Assembly (NCBI GenBank): GCA_963838235.1 | Contig: CAWIQJ010000003.1 | Location: 124,001 to 188,000 of the forward strand | Direction: 5' to 3' | DNA: 64,000 nt | From: JAFECT01 sp963838235 | GTDB taxonomy: Bacteria; Pseudomonadota; Alphaproteobacteria; Caulobacterales; Caulobacteraceae | Part shown: positions 43,607 through 52,469 of the stretch, piece after piece | Layout: every line of letters starts with the position of its first letter | Numbering within the stretch: the stretch's first letter is position 1 | Made by a program: the position numbers and the translations under genes | Notes under the pieces: model-generated | Databases searched by the model: none | What the model was told of the DNA's origin: nothing | What the model saw: only the letters and a program-made list of their open reading frames with translations

Positions 43607-44690
43607 ATGGCAGACGCGTTGGACCCCGAACAAATCCCCGAAACCACCGAGCCCGCCGGCGAAATCGCCGCGGCGACCGAAGGCTTGGACAACGAAGCCG
43701 CCGGCGGCGAGCGCATCCTCAATCAGGACGAGATCGACAGCCTGCTGGGCTTCGACCTCTCCGACGACGACAGCGCCGAACGCTCCGGCATCCGCGCCAT
43801 CATCAACTCGGCCCTGGTGTCCTACGAGCGCCTGCCGATGCTCGAGATCGTCTTCGACCGCCTGGTGCGGTTGATGACGACGTCCTTGCGCAACTTCACC
43901 TCCGACAACGTCGAGGTCAGCCTCGACAACATCTCCTCGATCCGCTTCGGCGACTATCTGAACTCGATCCCGCTGCCGGCGATCCTGTCGGTGTTCCGCG
44001 CCGAGGAGCTGGACAACTCGGCCTGCTGACGGTCGATTCCAACCTGATCTATTCGATCGTCGACGTGCTGCTGGGCGGCCGGCGCGGCACCGCGGCGATG
44101 CGCATCGAGGGCCGGCCCTACACCACCATCGAGCGGGTGCTGGTGCGAGCGCATGGTCGAGGTGGTCCTGCACGACGCCAAGGCGGCGTTCGAGCCGCTG
44201 ACGCCGGTGCATCTTCAACCTCGACCGGCTGGAGACCAACCCGCGCTTCGCCGCCATCGCGCGGCCGGCCAACGCCGCCATCCTGGTCAAGCTGCGCATC
44301 GACATGGAAGACCGCGGCGGGCGCATCGAGCTGCTGCTGCCCTACGCGACGCTCGAGCCGATCCGCAAGATGCTGCTGCAGCAGTTCATGGGCGAGAAGT
44401 TCGGCCGCGACAACATCTGGGAAGGCCACCTGGCCACCGAGCTGTGGACCACCCAGCTGGAAGTCTCGCGCCGTGCTCGACGAACAGCTGGTCGCCCTTA
44501 TCGCAGGGTGCTGAACCTGAAGGTCGGCGACACGCTGATGCTGAACGCCACGCCCGACAGCATGGTCGAGCTGCGCGCCGGCCAGATCGAACTGACCCGC
44601 GGCCGCATGGGCCGCCGCAACCAACACATCGCCGTGCGCGTCGAACAACCGCTCGCCCTCTCGGCGCAGAAAGCCCTGGTGGATTTGTGA
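43607..44690 (+). CDS. fliM: Flagellar motor switch protein FliM, frameshifted
   Basis: ~355 residues. The N-terminus has the CheY-P-binding style LNQDEIDSLLGFDLSDDD; then ERLPMLEIVFDRLVRLMTTS, NISSIRFGDYLNSIPLPAIL, GGRRGTAAMRIEGRPYTTIE, RIELLLPYATLEPIRKMLLQ, and the C-terminal SPOA-like VGDTLMLNATPDSMVELRAG. Indels near 44023, 44148, 44212 and 44473. Switch complex subunit of the C-ring. The stop overlaps the next start (GTGA). Confidence 0.93.
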
Positions 44691-45304
44691 TAGATTACGT
44701 CGGCCCCGCGATCGAAGGTTTGCTGGTGGTGCTGCTGATCGCGGCCCTGCTCTACGGCATGCGCCTCGAGAAAAAGCTGAAGGCGCTGCGCGACACCCAG
44801 GCGGGCTTCGCCGAAGCCGTGCGCATGCTCGACCAGGCCGCCGCCCGCGCCGAGACCGGTCTCGACACCCTGCGCCGCACCGCCGAAGACGCCCACGACG
44901 GGCTGCACAGCCGCATCACCAAGGCGCGCGAGCTGAAGGCCGAACTAGAGGGCCTGGTCGCGCGCGCTGAGCGCGCTGCGCTCAACCTCGACAAACCGCT
45001 CCCGCGGTCGACCCCGCAGGCGACTCTGCCCGAACGCGCCGCGCCGTCGCGCCGGCTCGAACTTGCGCCCGCATCGTCCAAGAGCCGGGTCGTCTTCACC
45101 GCGCCTGGCGACGAAGAGACGCCGTTGGTGTTGACCGAACAGGTCGGCAAGTCGCCGCGTCCGCACATTCCGCCGCCCATGTCCTCGTCCGTGTCGACGG
45201 CGCCCTCGCGCCGCTCCGCCGCGCGCAACGTCGACGACGATCTGTTTGACACCGCGCCCGCCGGCTCCGGCCGCAATCGCCGCATCTTCGGAGTCCGTTC
45301 ATGA
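44687..45304 (+). CDS. DUF6468 protein of the flagellar cluster
   Basis: 205 residues. GTG start overlapping the fliM stop (GTGA). One N-terminal membrane helix (AIEGLLVVLLIAALLYG), then a long coiled coil (LEKKLKALRDTQAGFAEAVR to RITKARELKAELEGLVARAE) and a low-complexity tail. The sequence and position between fliM and the motE-like gene match the DUF6468 proteins of alphaproteobacterial flagellar operons. Exact role unknown; a structural or assembly accessory is likely. The TGA overlaps the next ATG. Confidence 0.78.
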   Translation: MIDYVGPAIEGLLVVLLIAALLYGMRLEKKLKALRDTQAGFAEAVRMLDQAAARAETGLDTLRRTAEDAHDGLHSRITKARELKAELEGLVARAERAALNLDKPLPRSTPQATLPERAAPSRRLELAPASSKSRVVFTAPGDEETPLVLTEQVGKSPRPHIPPPMSSSVSTAPSRRSAARNVDDDLFDTAPAGSGRNRRIFGVRS

Positions 45305-46305
45305 ACCGTGTCCCGCGCCTCCTGCCTCTGGTGGCCGTGGCCGTCGTCGGCGTGCTCGCGCTGAAGGTCGTGTCCGGTCTCGACGGCGCGCCGGCGTTCC
45401 TGAAACAGGCGACCGCCCTCGCCGAGGACGCCGCGCCGGGCGAAAAGGTGAAGAAGCCCGCGAAGAAGGCCGACGCGAAAGCCGACGCGGCCAAGGGCGA
45501 CGCCGCCAAGGCCGCGCCGCCGCCGCCGCCCGATGTGCTCGGAACGCCGTCGGGTGAGATCACCTCCGCGCCCGCCGCCGCCGATGCGGCCACGCCCGCC
45601 GCCGGTTCGGTCCCGATCGCGCCGGTCTGCGCGCCGAGCGCGGCCGAACTCGCCAAGGAGGCCGGCCTGTCGCCGGCGGAACTGCGCGTGCTGCAAAGTC
45701 TGCAGTCGCGCCGCGGCGAACTCGACGCGCGCTCCCAGGCCATCGACACCCAGATGGCGGTGCTGGCCGCCGCGGAGACCAAGGTCGACGCCAAGATCAA
45801 GTCGCTGGGCTCGCTGAAGGACGAACTGACCGGCATGATCGGCCAGGCCGACGCCAAGAGTGACGCCGAGGTCGCGCGCCTGGTCACGGTCTATTCCAAG
45901 ATGAAGCCCGACGCCGCCGCTGCGGTGATGAGCCAGCTCGACGACAAGGTGAGCGTTCCTGTCGCCGGCAAGATGAAGGAAGCCATCCTCGCGGCGATCC
46001 TCAACAAGATGCCGCCGGCGGAGGCGAAGAAGCTGACGGAGAAGCTTGCCGCGCGGTTCTCGACCAACGGCATGGCCGCGAAGGTGGCGTCGCCGGACGT
46101 TACACCGGCTGCGGCGGCGCCCGCGACGCCGCCGAAGGCCGCGGCCCCGCATCGCCGCGCCAAGCCCAAGGCAAAACCTGCGAAGAAGTCCGACGACGGC
46201 GAAGACGCCACCGCCACGGACACGACGCCCAAACCCGCCTCCAAGCCCACCACCACGAAGCCCGCGACCGCAGGCGCGACCGCGCCGTCAGGCAAGGTGA
46301 ACTAA
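45301..46305 (+). CDS. MotE-like flagellar protein (MgtE N-domain fold)
   Basis: 334 residues. N-terminal membrane anchor (LLPLVAVAVVGVLAL), an Ala/Pro/Lys linker, a coiled coil (LSPAELRVLQSLQSRRGELD, MAVLAAAETKVDAKIKSLG), then a MgtE_N-like helical domain: EVARLVTVYSKMKPDAAAAV and AAILNKMPPAEAKKLTEKLA. The tail is repetitive Ala/Lys/Pro/Thr. MotE in rhizobia is a periplasmic chaperone of MotC. Overlaps the previous gene by four bases and ends the fliL operon. Confidence 0.8.
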   Translation: MNRVPRLLPLVAVAVVGVLALKVVSGLDGAPAFLKQATALAEDAAPGEKVKKPAKKADAKADAAKGDAAKAAPPPPPDVLGTPSGEITSAPAAADAATPAAGSVPIAPVCAPSAAELAKEAGLSPAELRVLQSLQSRRGELDARSQAIDTQMAVLAAAETKVDAKIKSLGSLKDELTGMIGQADAKSDAEVARLVTVYSKMKPDAAAAVMSQLDDKVSVPVAGKMKEAILAAILNKMPPAEAKKLTEKLAARFSTNGMAAKVASPDVTPAAAAPATPPKAAAPHRRAKPKAKPAKKSDDGEDATATDTTPKPASKPTTTKPATAGATAPSGKVN

Positions 46306-46343
46306 CAAGCCACGTTCCCTTCGGGTGAGGGTTTTGCTTATCG

Positions 46344-46351
46344 TTAACCAG
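46344..46351 (+). promoter_or_regulatory. CtrA-like half-site TTAACCAG upstream of the TPR gene
   Basis: TTAACCAG is followed by CTAACC four bases on, 33 bases before the TPR start. A partial tandem match to TTAA-N7-TTAA. Weak; regulation is inference. Confidence 0.35.
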
Positions 46352-46383
46352 GTCCTAACCGCGATGGACCACCGTCGGGGGCG

Positions 46384-49323
46384 ATGATGTCCAGATCTCG
46401 CCCCGAGTCGCTGAAAGTCGCGCCGATATTCGGGTCGCGGTCGCGCGCCGTGTTGAAGGTCACCACTGCGGCAGTCTGCGCGGGGTCCATCGCGGTCTCC
46501 CCCATAGCCGCCTCCTTCGCCCAGGCCGGTTCCGAAACCCGGATCGTGGCGCAGGGGCCGGTCGAGGTGCGGGTGGGCGTCAACGCCGACTTCGCGCGCA
46601 TCGAATTCCGCGGCCCGCTCGGCGTGCGCGCCGGCGTCTCGCAGAGCGGCCACACGGTCATCGTGCATCTGCCCAAGGGCGCCGACCCCGATCTCGGGCG
46701 CCTGCGCGTCGATCCGCCGCGCGGCGTGGCGGGCGTCGACACCCGGACCTCGGCCTCGGGCCTCGACGTGGTGCTGACCCTGGAGACGGGGGCTACGACC
46801 AAGTCGGGCCGCGCGGACGGCGCCGTCTACCTCAACCTGTTCCCGCCGAAGGACGGCGCGGCCCCGCAGCCGGCGACGCTGACGCGTCCGGATCCTGTGC
46901 CCGCCGGCGGCACAGTGAAGGTCGCGGCCCAGACCGACGGCGAACAGCTCACCCTGCGCTTCCCGTGGGCGGCGCCGGCGGGCGCGGCGGTGTTCCGGCG
47001 CGCCGGCGCGGTGTTCATCGTGTTCGACGCCAAGGCGCGGCTCGATCTTGCCGGCGCGCCGAAGTCGCTGGGCGCGGTGCGCCGGATCAGCTGGCTTGAC
47101 GGCGCCGATTTCACGGTGGTGCGCATCGAGGCCGCGCCGGAGGTGTCGGTGGCGGCGTCTTCGGACGGACCGGCCTGGACGGTGGTGTTGGGCGGTCCGC
47201 GGCCGCGCCAGGACGATGCGGTCAAGATCGAGCGCGACGACCAGACCGGACCGCCGGCGCTGACCGCGGCGCTCACCGGCGCGACCAAGGTAGTGTGGCT
47301 GACCGATCCGGCCATCGGCGATCGCTTCGCCGCCGTCACCGCCATGGGCGACGCGCGCGGCGTGGCGCGCGCGCACAGCTATGTCGAAAGCCGCATCCTG
47401 CAGTCGGTGCAGGGCATGGCGGTCGAGGCCGTGTCGCCGGACCTGAAGGTGGCGATCAGCGGCGACCTGGTGCGCATCGAACGGCCCGGCGGCCTCGACC
47501 TGTCCCCGGCCGGCGAACTCGCGCGCTCGGACGATGCGCCGCTCGACCTGCCGCAGCCCGCGCCCATGCCCGGCCTCGTCGACACGGTGCGCTGGGCCAA
47601 GGTCGGACGCGACGGCTTCCTGGGCCGCTATCGCCAGCTCGAGGACATGGCGTCGGTGGAAAGCGCCAAGGGCCAGGACGGTCCGGTCACTGCGCGCATG
47701 GCCCTGGCGCGCTTCCTGGTGGGCATGGAGCTCAACTACGAGGCCATCGGCGTGCTCGACCTGGTCGCCAAGACCAATCCGTCGATGCTGAACGACCCGG
47801 AGTTTCGCGGCCTGCGCGGCGCGGCGCGGGTGATGGCGCGGCGTTACAAAGAAGCCGACAGCGACTTCTCCTCGCCCGCGATCGCCAACGATCCGGCGAG
47901 CAACCTGTGGCGCGGCTATATCGACACCCAGCTCGGCAACTATGCCGACGCGCGGAAATCTTTCGTCGCCGGTTCGCTGGCGATCGACCTGTTCGCGCCG
48001 AAGTGGAAGGCCCGTTTCGCCGTCGCCCACGCCCAGGCAGCGCTGGAGCTGAAGGATCCCGACGCGGCGCGCTCACTCCTGGCCTACGCCCTGGCCCAAC
48101 CGATCGAGGCGCCTGAGCAATTGCGCGCCTACCTCGTCGAAGCGCGCATGTTCGAGGCCGCGGGCGATAAGGGCAGGGCGCTCGCCGTCTACCAGGCGGT
48201 GGCGCGCGCGCCGCTCGACGACGTCGCTACGCCCGCGCTGTTGCAGGCGACCAAGCTCGAATACGCAGCCGGGACGATCAAGCCGCAGGACGCGGTCAAC
48301 GTCCTCGACAGCCTGCGCTACCGCTGGCGTGGCGATGCGACCGAGCTCGAGGTCATCCGCTCGCTCGGCGAGATCTATCTCAGCCAGGGCCGCTATCGCG
48401 AGGCGCTGGAAGCGCTGCGCTCCGCAGGCCAGCGCCTGCCGGATTCGCCCGCCGCCCAGGCGCTGCAGGCGGAGCTGTCCGACGCCTTCCGCAGGCTGTT
48501 CCTGCAAGGCCAGGCCGACGGCCTGCAGCCGATCCAGGCGCTCGCCCTGTTCCTTGACTTCCGCGAACTCACCCCGGTGGGCGCCGACGGCGACGAGATG
48601 GTGCGCCGGCTCGCGCGCCGCCTGATCGACGTCGACCTGTTGCCGCAGGCGGCCGAACTCTTGAAATACCAGGCCGACAACCGGCTCGACGGCGTCGCCA
48701 AGGCGCAGGTCTCCACCGACCTTGCGGCGGTCTATCTGATGGACCAGCAGCCCGAGAAGGCGCTCGACGCGATCTGGGGATCGCGCACGACCTTGTTGCC
48801 GAACGCGCTGAACGCTCAGCGGCGCGTGCTCGAGGCGCGCGCCCTGACGGGTCTCGGCAAGTACGACAATGCGCTGGAGATCCTCGGCAAGGATGCGGCG
48901 CCCGAAGCGCAGGACGCGCGCGCCGAGGTGTTCTGGAAACAGAAGGACTGGGCCAAGGCGGGCGACGCCTACGCCAAGCGTCTGGGCGACCGGTGGAAGA
49001 CCGCGGCCACGCCGCTCACCGGCGAAGAAGAGTCGCGCCTGATCCGCGCCGGCGTCGCCTTTTCGCTGGCCGGCGACGGCAAGGCGCTGCAGGGACTGTC
49101 GGACCACTATTCCGGCTTCATCGATCACGCCCAGGCGCCCGACGCCCTGCGCGTCGCCCTCGCAGGCCTCGACGGCGGCGCGATCACGCCCCAGGACTTC
49201 GCCAAGGCGGTCACCCAGGCCGACACCTTCACCGGCTGGGTCGCGGGCATGAAACAGCATTTCCGCGACAGCGCCGCCCAGGCCTTGCAGACAGCGTCTA
49301 CGGGCGGCGGCGGTACGGGCTGA
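46384..49323 (+). CDS. Large exported tetratricopeptide-repeat protein
   Basis: 979 residues. Signal peptide of ~45 residues (KVTTAAVCAGSIAVSPIAASFAQ). Residues ~50-330 form a beta-rich AMIN-like region (VEVRVGVNADFARIEFRGPL, TVIVHLPKGADPDLGRLRVD). From ~410 on there are multiple TPR helices (LNYEAIGVLDLVAKTNPSML, AARVMARRYKEADSDFSS, LSQGRYREALEALRSAGQRL, YDNALEILGKDAAPEAQDAR). Follows the flagellar operon by ~80 bases with its own CtrA-like site, so a flagellar or polar role is plausible, as in Caulobacter relatives. No enzymatic motif seen. Periplasmic scaffold is the best inference. Confidence 0.8.
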   Translation: MMSRSRPESLKVAPIFGSRSRAVLKVTTAAVCAGSIAVSPIAASFAQAGSETRIVAQGPVEVRVGVNADFARIEFRGPLGVRAGVSQSGHTVIVHLPKGADPDLGRLRVDPPRGVAGVDTRTSASGLDVVLTLETGATTKSGRADGAVYLNLFPPKDGAAPQPATLTRPDPVPAGGTVKVAAQTDGEQLTLRFPWAAPAGAAVFRRAGAVFIVFDAKARLDLAGAPKSLGAVRRISWLDGADFTVVRIEAAPEVSVAASSDGPAWTVVLGGPRPRQDDAVKIERDDQTGPPALTAALTGATKVVWLTDPAIGDRFAAVTAMGDARGVARAHSYVESRILQSVQGMAVEAVSPDLKVAISGDLVRIERPGGLDLSPAGELARSDDAPLDLPQPAPMPGLVDTVRWAKVGRDGFLGRYRQLEDMASVESAKGQDGPVTARMALARFLVGMELNYEAIGVLDLVAKTNPSMLNDPEFRGLRGAARVMARRYKEADSDFSSPAIANDPASNLWRGYIDTQLGNYADARKSFVAGSLAIDLFAPKWKARFAVAHAQAALELKDPDAARSLLAYALAQPIEAPEQLRAYLVEARMFEAAGDKGRALAVYQAVARAPLDDVATPALLQATKLEYAAGTIKPQDAVNVLDSLRYRWRGDATELEVIRSLGEIYLSQGRYREALEALRSAGQRLPDSPAAQALQAELSDAFRRLFLQGQADGLQPIQALALFLDFRELTPVGADGDEMVRRLARRLIDVDLLPQAAELLKYQADNRLDGVAKAQVSTDLAAVYLMDQQPEKALDAIWGSRTTLLPNALNAQRRVLEARALTGLGKYDNALEILGKDAAPEAQDARAEVFWKQKDWAKAGDAYAKRLGDRWKTAATPLTGEEESRLIRAGVAFSLAGDGKALQGLSDHYSGFIDHAQAPDALRVALAGLDGGAITPQDFAKAVTQADTFTGWVAGMKQHFRDSAAQALQTASTGGGGTG

Positions 49324-49326
49324 CGC

Positions 49327-49731
49327 TTACGCCGGCGGAAGCGGGCGGGGCCTCTTGTCCGTGTCGATCGCCACGAAGGTGATCGTGGCCTCGGTGACCT
49401 TGTGCACCGTCTCCTCGTCGCGGTGGCGGCGAAAGGCTTCGACGAAAACCTTCATCGAGGTGCGGCCTGTGCTTACGATGGACGCATAGATCGAGACCTC
49501 GTCGCCCACCGCCACCGGTCGGATGAACGACATGCCGTCGACGGCGACGGTCGCGGTTCGGCCGCGCGCGCGCCGGGTGGCCACGGTCGATCCGGCCAGA
49601 TCCATCTGCGCCATCAACCAGCCGCCGAAGATGTCCCCGGACGGATTGGTGTCGGTGGGCATGGCGATGACCCGGATGGTGGGAATCCGTTCGCCGCCGG
49701 TCTCGGCCGGCCGCGTTGCATTCTCAGCCAT
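49327..49731 (-). CDS. Acyl-CoA thioesterase (YciA/hotdog family)
   Basis: 134 residues, hotdog fold. Signature block AMPTDTNPSGDIFGGWLMAQ with DLAGSTVATRRA, followed by TVAVDGMSFIRPVAVGDEVS and RHRDEETVHKVTEATITFVA. YciA-type enzymes hydrolyse medium- and long-chain acyl-CoA. Convergent with the TPR gene with only three bases between stops. Single gene. Confidence 0.92.
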   Translation of the reverse strand: MAENATRPAETGGERIPTIRVIAMPTDTNPSGDIFGGWLMAQMDLAGSTVATRRARGRTATVAVDGMSFIRPVAVGDEVSIYASIVSTGRTSMKVFVEAFRRHRDEETVHKVTEATITFVAIDTDKRPRPLPPA

Positions 49732-49782
49732 GGTCGCCTCCCAACTCGCGAGTCTGCCGATACCGCGCGCGAAGTCCAGGCG

Positions 49783-50475
49783 CTAGCCTTCGGTGAAGTC
49801 GACGTGAGCGCAGACCGCGTCGAGCGGACAGGGCAGGCAGTCCGGGGCCGCGCGTTTGCACAGGGCGCGCCCGTGCGCCTGCAGCGCGAGATAGGCGCCG
49901 GTCAACCAGGCGCGGTCCTTGCGCCCGTGCTCAGTGAGCGCCTGAACGGCGTTGCGATAGGTCGACGTATAGGAAGCGCCTTCACGCGCGAGCCCGAGCC
50001 GCACCAGCACGCGCAGGCCGTTGGAGTCGAGCGACGGCCGTGCATCGACGCCGCTGAACAACAGGACCTTGTCGGCGCCCGGGTCGCCGATGACCGGAAA
50101 CTTTTTCAACAAGGCGCGCGCCTTGGCGATCGGCAGCGCCGCCAGCGTCTTCGCCAGGTCTCCGCCCGCATCTTCGGTCACCAGCCGCGCAATCTCACGC
50201 CAGCGCCCGACCCGAACCTCGGGGCGCATGCCGCCGCGCTTGGCGATGTCGAGCAGGGTCGCGTGCGACGCAGCCTTGATCGCCCGGGCGTCATAACCGA
50301 CGCGTTCACCGAACTCCGCGAACAGCGCATCGCGCTTCTCGTCAGGGATCAGATAGCCGATGTTCTCCCACAGGATGAGCTGCAGCGGGTCGGTGAGCGG
50401 TTTTGACGGCTTGTACCGCCGCTTCAAGGTCGCAACCGCGTCGATCAGCGAGAGGGTGGTCTTGGAGGCGGGCAT
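49783..50475 (-). CDS. Endonuclease III-like HhH-GPD base-excision protein
   Basis: 230 residues from the ATG at 50475. The C-terminal iron-sulfur ligand set CKRAAPDCLPCPLDAVC (Cx6-7CxxCx5C) is that of the Nth/MutY superfamily. The helix-hairpin-helix/GPD region is LLKKFPVIGDPGADKVLLFSGVDARP, with the catalytic Asp in the last part. The usual Lys nucleophile of Nth (LPGVGxKTA) is not obvious (FPVIGDPGADK), so it may be a monofunctional glycosylase or diverged. Divergent in position from the transposon. Confidence 0.82.
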   Translation of the reverse strand: MPASKTTLSLIDAVATLKRRYKPSKPLTDPLQLILWENIGYLIPDEKRDALFAEFGERVGYDARAIKAASHATLLDIAKRGGMRPEVRVGRWREIARLVTEDAGGDLAKTLAALPIAKARALLKKFPVIGDPGADKVLLFSGVDARPSLDSNGLRVLVRLGLAREGASYTSTYRNAVQALTEHGRKDRAWLTGAYLALQAHGRALCKRAAPDCLPCPLDAVCAHVDFTEG

Positions 50476-50535
50476 GGGTGAGCACTGTACGCTTTCAGGA
50501 TCGGCGCGACCACGCTTACGCGCCGCTGGAGAAAG

Positions 50536-50754
50536 GCCACTTACGTCTACCCTCCCCATTTAGGGGGAGGGTGGCGCGAAGCGCCGGGTGGGGGGCGAGA
50601 TGCGACGTTGGCGGCTCGTGACGTCTGCAACGAGGGAGAGCTTTGAAATAAGCCGTCGCGCGAACTGCCCACGTCACACTGCCTACAATGCCGCGCTTGT
50701 TACCCCACCCCGCCCGCTGACGCGCGGCGACCCTCCCCTTCCAGGGGTAACTAT
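50536..50754. repeat. Imperfect inverted repeat interrupted by the IS1595-type element
   Basis: Left arm CCTCCCCATTTAGGGGGAGGG, then TGGCGCGAAGCGCCGGGTGGGG, faces CCCCACCCCGCCCGC and ACCCTCCCCTTCCAGGGG. The right end continues after the transposon as CCCCTTCCAGGGGAGGG (53763-53782), so the transposon lies at or in the right tip of this element. Relatives of the element are at 26897 and 58976. Confidence 0.6.
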
Positions 50755-50810
50755 CCGGTTGACGTACCACGCCACAAGGGCTAGTATTTGGTCACTGGAG
50801 AGACCAAGCC

Positions 50811-51758
50811 ATGACCGCCCGCAAAACCAACCTCGCCGATCCGATCTATCACGACGATGACGCCGCCCGCGCACACCTGGAAAGCCTGCTGTGGCCGCAA
50901 GGCCCGGTCTGCCCGCGTTGTGGCGTCATGGAAGACCGGATCACGAAGCTGCAGGGCGCAAGCACCCGTCCCGGCGTCTACAAGTGCAAGGACTGCCGCA
51001 AGCCGTTCTCGGTGACCGTAGGGACGGTCATGGAGCGCTCGCACGTCGCTTTGCACAAATGGGTGCTGGCGGCTCACTTCATGGCGTCCAGCAAAAAGGG
51101 AATGTCGGCCCTGCAACTGCAAAGGATGCTGGGGACCAACTACGAAACCGCGTGGTTCCTCTTTCACCGTCTCCGCGAAGCGGCCCGCGACACGTCCCCG
51201 AGCCCGCTTGGCGGCGAAGGCAAATTCGTGGAGGCGGACGAAACCTTCGTGGGTGGCAAGGAAAAGAACAAGCGCCTTTCCAAGCGCAACAAGGCGAACA
51301 TCGGAGCGGTCGGCAAGTCGATTGCCTTCACGCTGGTCGAGCGTGGCGGTCGCGCCCGTTCTTTCCACGTCGCCAACGTGAACGGCAAAACCCTCGCGCC
51401 GATCATTCATAAGCACGTTGACCAAAAGACCGCCTTCATGACGGACGGCGCGGGCCAATATCGCAATATCGGCCCCGCGTTCGCCCGCTTTGAAGTGGTC
51501 GATCACGTCAAGGACGAATACGTGCGCGGCGACGCCTACACGAACACGGTTGAGGGCTATTTCTCGATCCTGAAGCGCGGCGTTATCGGCACGTTCCACA
51601 GCATCAGCGAAGCGCATCTGCACCGCTATCTCAGCGAGTTTGATTTCCGCTATAACACCCGCAAGATTTCAGACGTTGAGCGCGCCGAATTGCTGGTGAA
51701 GGGCGCTGCTGGCAAGCGCCTGATGTATCGACAGCCTGACGGCGCCCAACACGTTTAG
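50811..51758 (+). CDS. IS1595-family transposase
   Basis: 315 residues. N-terminal zinc ribbon CPRCGVMEDRI ... YKCKDCRKPFSVTVGTVMER (two CxxC), then the DDE/N-type ISXO2 domain: VEADETFVGGKEKNKR (first D), AFMTDGAGQYRNIG (second D), VRGDAYTNTVEGYFSILKRG (third catalytic position in NTVEG). Ends YLSEFDFRYNTRKISDVERA, typical of ISXO2-like transposases. Ribosome binding site CTGGAGAG about 10 bases upstream. No frame damage. Confidence 0.95.
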   Translation: MTARKTNLADPIYHDDDAARAHLESLLWPQGPVCPRCGVMEDRITKLQGASTRPGVYKCKDCRKPFSVTVGTVMERSHVALHKWVLAAHFMASSKKGMSALQLQRMLGTNYETAWFLFHRLREAARDTSPSPLGGEGKFVEADETFVGGKEKNKRLSKRNKANIGAVGKSIAFTLVERGGRARSFHVANVNGKTLAPIIHKHVDQKTAFMTDGAGQYRNIGPAFARFEVVDHVKDEYVRGDAYTNTVEGYFSILKRGVIGTFHSISEAHLHRYLSEFDFRYNTRKISDVERAELLVKGAAGKRLMYRQPDGAQHV

Positions 51759-51800
51759 GCAAAGGGTGATCGTTTATAGGCGATGGAAGCGAAAGGGCGT

Positions 51801-52301
51801 CTAGGTCGTTCCTAGGCGTTCTTTCGCGCTAGCTATTATGCCGTCCAGCTCATTCAAAATTCCCGCAAGGTTTGCGGCGTCGTTGAGAACGCTGGCGTCT
51901 TTTTCGCATCCTTCGCGCGCGACACCTGCCTGCAAACGCGATATCTGAGAAATGATAGCCGCTTCCTTTACGACTTCCGCCAGTTGCGCGGAAACGGTTT
52001 GCTCATCAACTGGGTCGGTGGACATTTCGTCTATGTAAGAAATTCTGGATAGCTGCCGAATTTCCAAATGCGCCTGCCCCAAGGCTTGCCCCAACATCAT
52101 AAAGCAGCGGCTTGTCATAGGGTCGTGGCTAATCGCTAGCGACTTTCCCATTTCAGTTTCCAGATCGTTGGCCTTCGAATTTAGAATCACAAGCGCGGCC
52201 TCATCCGAGGCCCGCACCTTTTTCTCGGGCCAGCTTACTGGTGCGCAAACGGCTGGCGTTCCGATCAAGGCACTCACCAGCGCCAGCGCAATAATTCGCA
52301 T
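51801..52301 (-). CDS. Transposon passenger D: exported protein of unknown function
   Basis: 166 residues. Signal peptide IIALALVSALIGTPAVCA. Mature part is helical (SDEAALVILNSKANDLETEM, AHLEIRQLSRISYIDEMS, NLAGILNELDGIIASAKERL), with paired cysteines (SRCFMML, REGCEKD). No family recognised. The ATG immediately follows the TAG of the 55-residue gene upstream. Last gene of the passenger operon. Confidence 0.62.
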   Translation of the reverse strand: MRIIALALVSALIGTPAVCAPVSWPEKKVRASDEAALVILNSKANDLETEMGKSLAISHDPMTSRCFMMLGQALGQAHLEIRQLSRISYIDEMSTDPVDEQTVSAQLAEVVKEAAIISQISRLQAGVAREGCEKDASVLNDAANLAGILNELDGIIASAKERLGTT

Positions 52302-52469
52302 CTATCGGCCCCCTGCGCGGGGCTTGCTGTGGGCACCGTTCCTTGACTCTGTAGCGGCCTTGGGGTCGGCCTTGGGCGCGCGGTCGCGTTTCGGGCGAGG
52401 CTCTGGCGGCGTCTTCAGGAGCCTAAGCAAAAGTTCGTCGCGGGGCTTGTCGCTAGTGGAGCGTGTCAC
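52302..52469 (-). CDS. Transposon passenger C: 55-residue basic protein
   Basis: GTG start at 52469 inside the end of the DUF1828 gene (17-base overlap); TAG directly adjoins the next ATG. Sequence is highly charged and low complexity: TRSTSDKPRDELLLRLLKTP, then PRPKRDRAPKADPKAATESR. Coupled on both sides, which argues for a real gene despite its size. Too small for the usual length cut-offs. No family recognised; could be a nucleic-acid-binding or antitoxin-like peptide, but that is speculation. Confidence 0.5.
   Translation of the reverse strand: MTRSTSDKPRDELLLRLLKTPPEPRPKRDRAPKADPKAATESRNGAHSKPRAGGR

Noticed and set aside
46288..48030. 580-codon open frame on minus opposite the TPR gene
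   Set aside because: Antisense mirror of a well-supported gene, Arg/His-rich, no homology visible.
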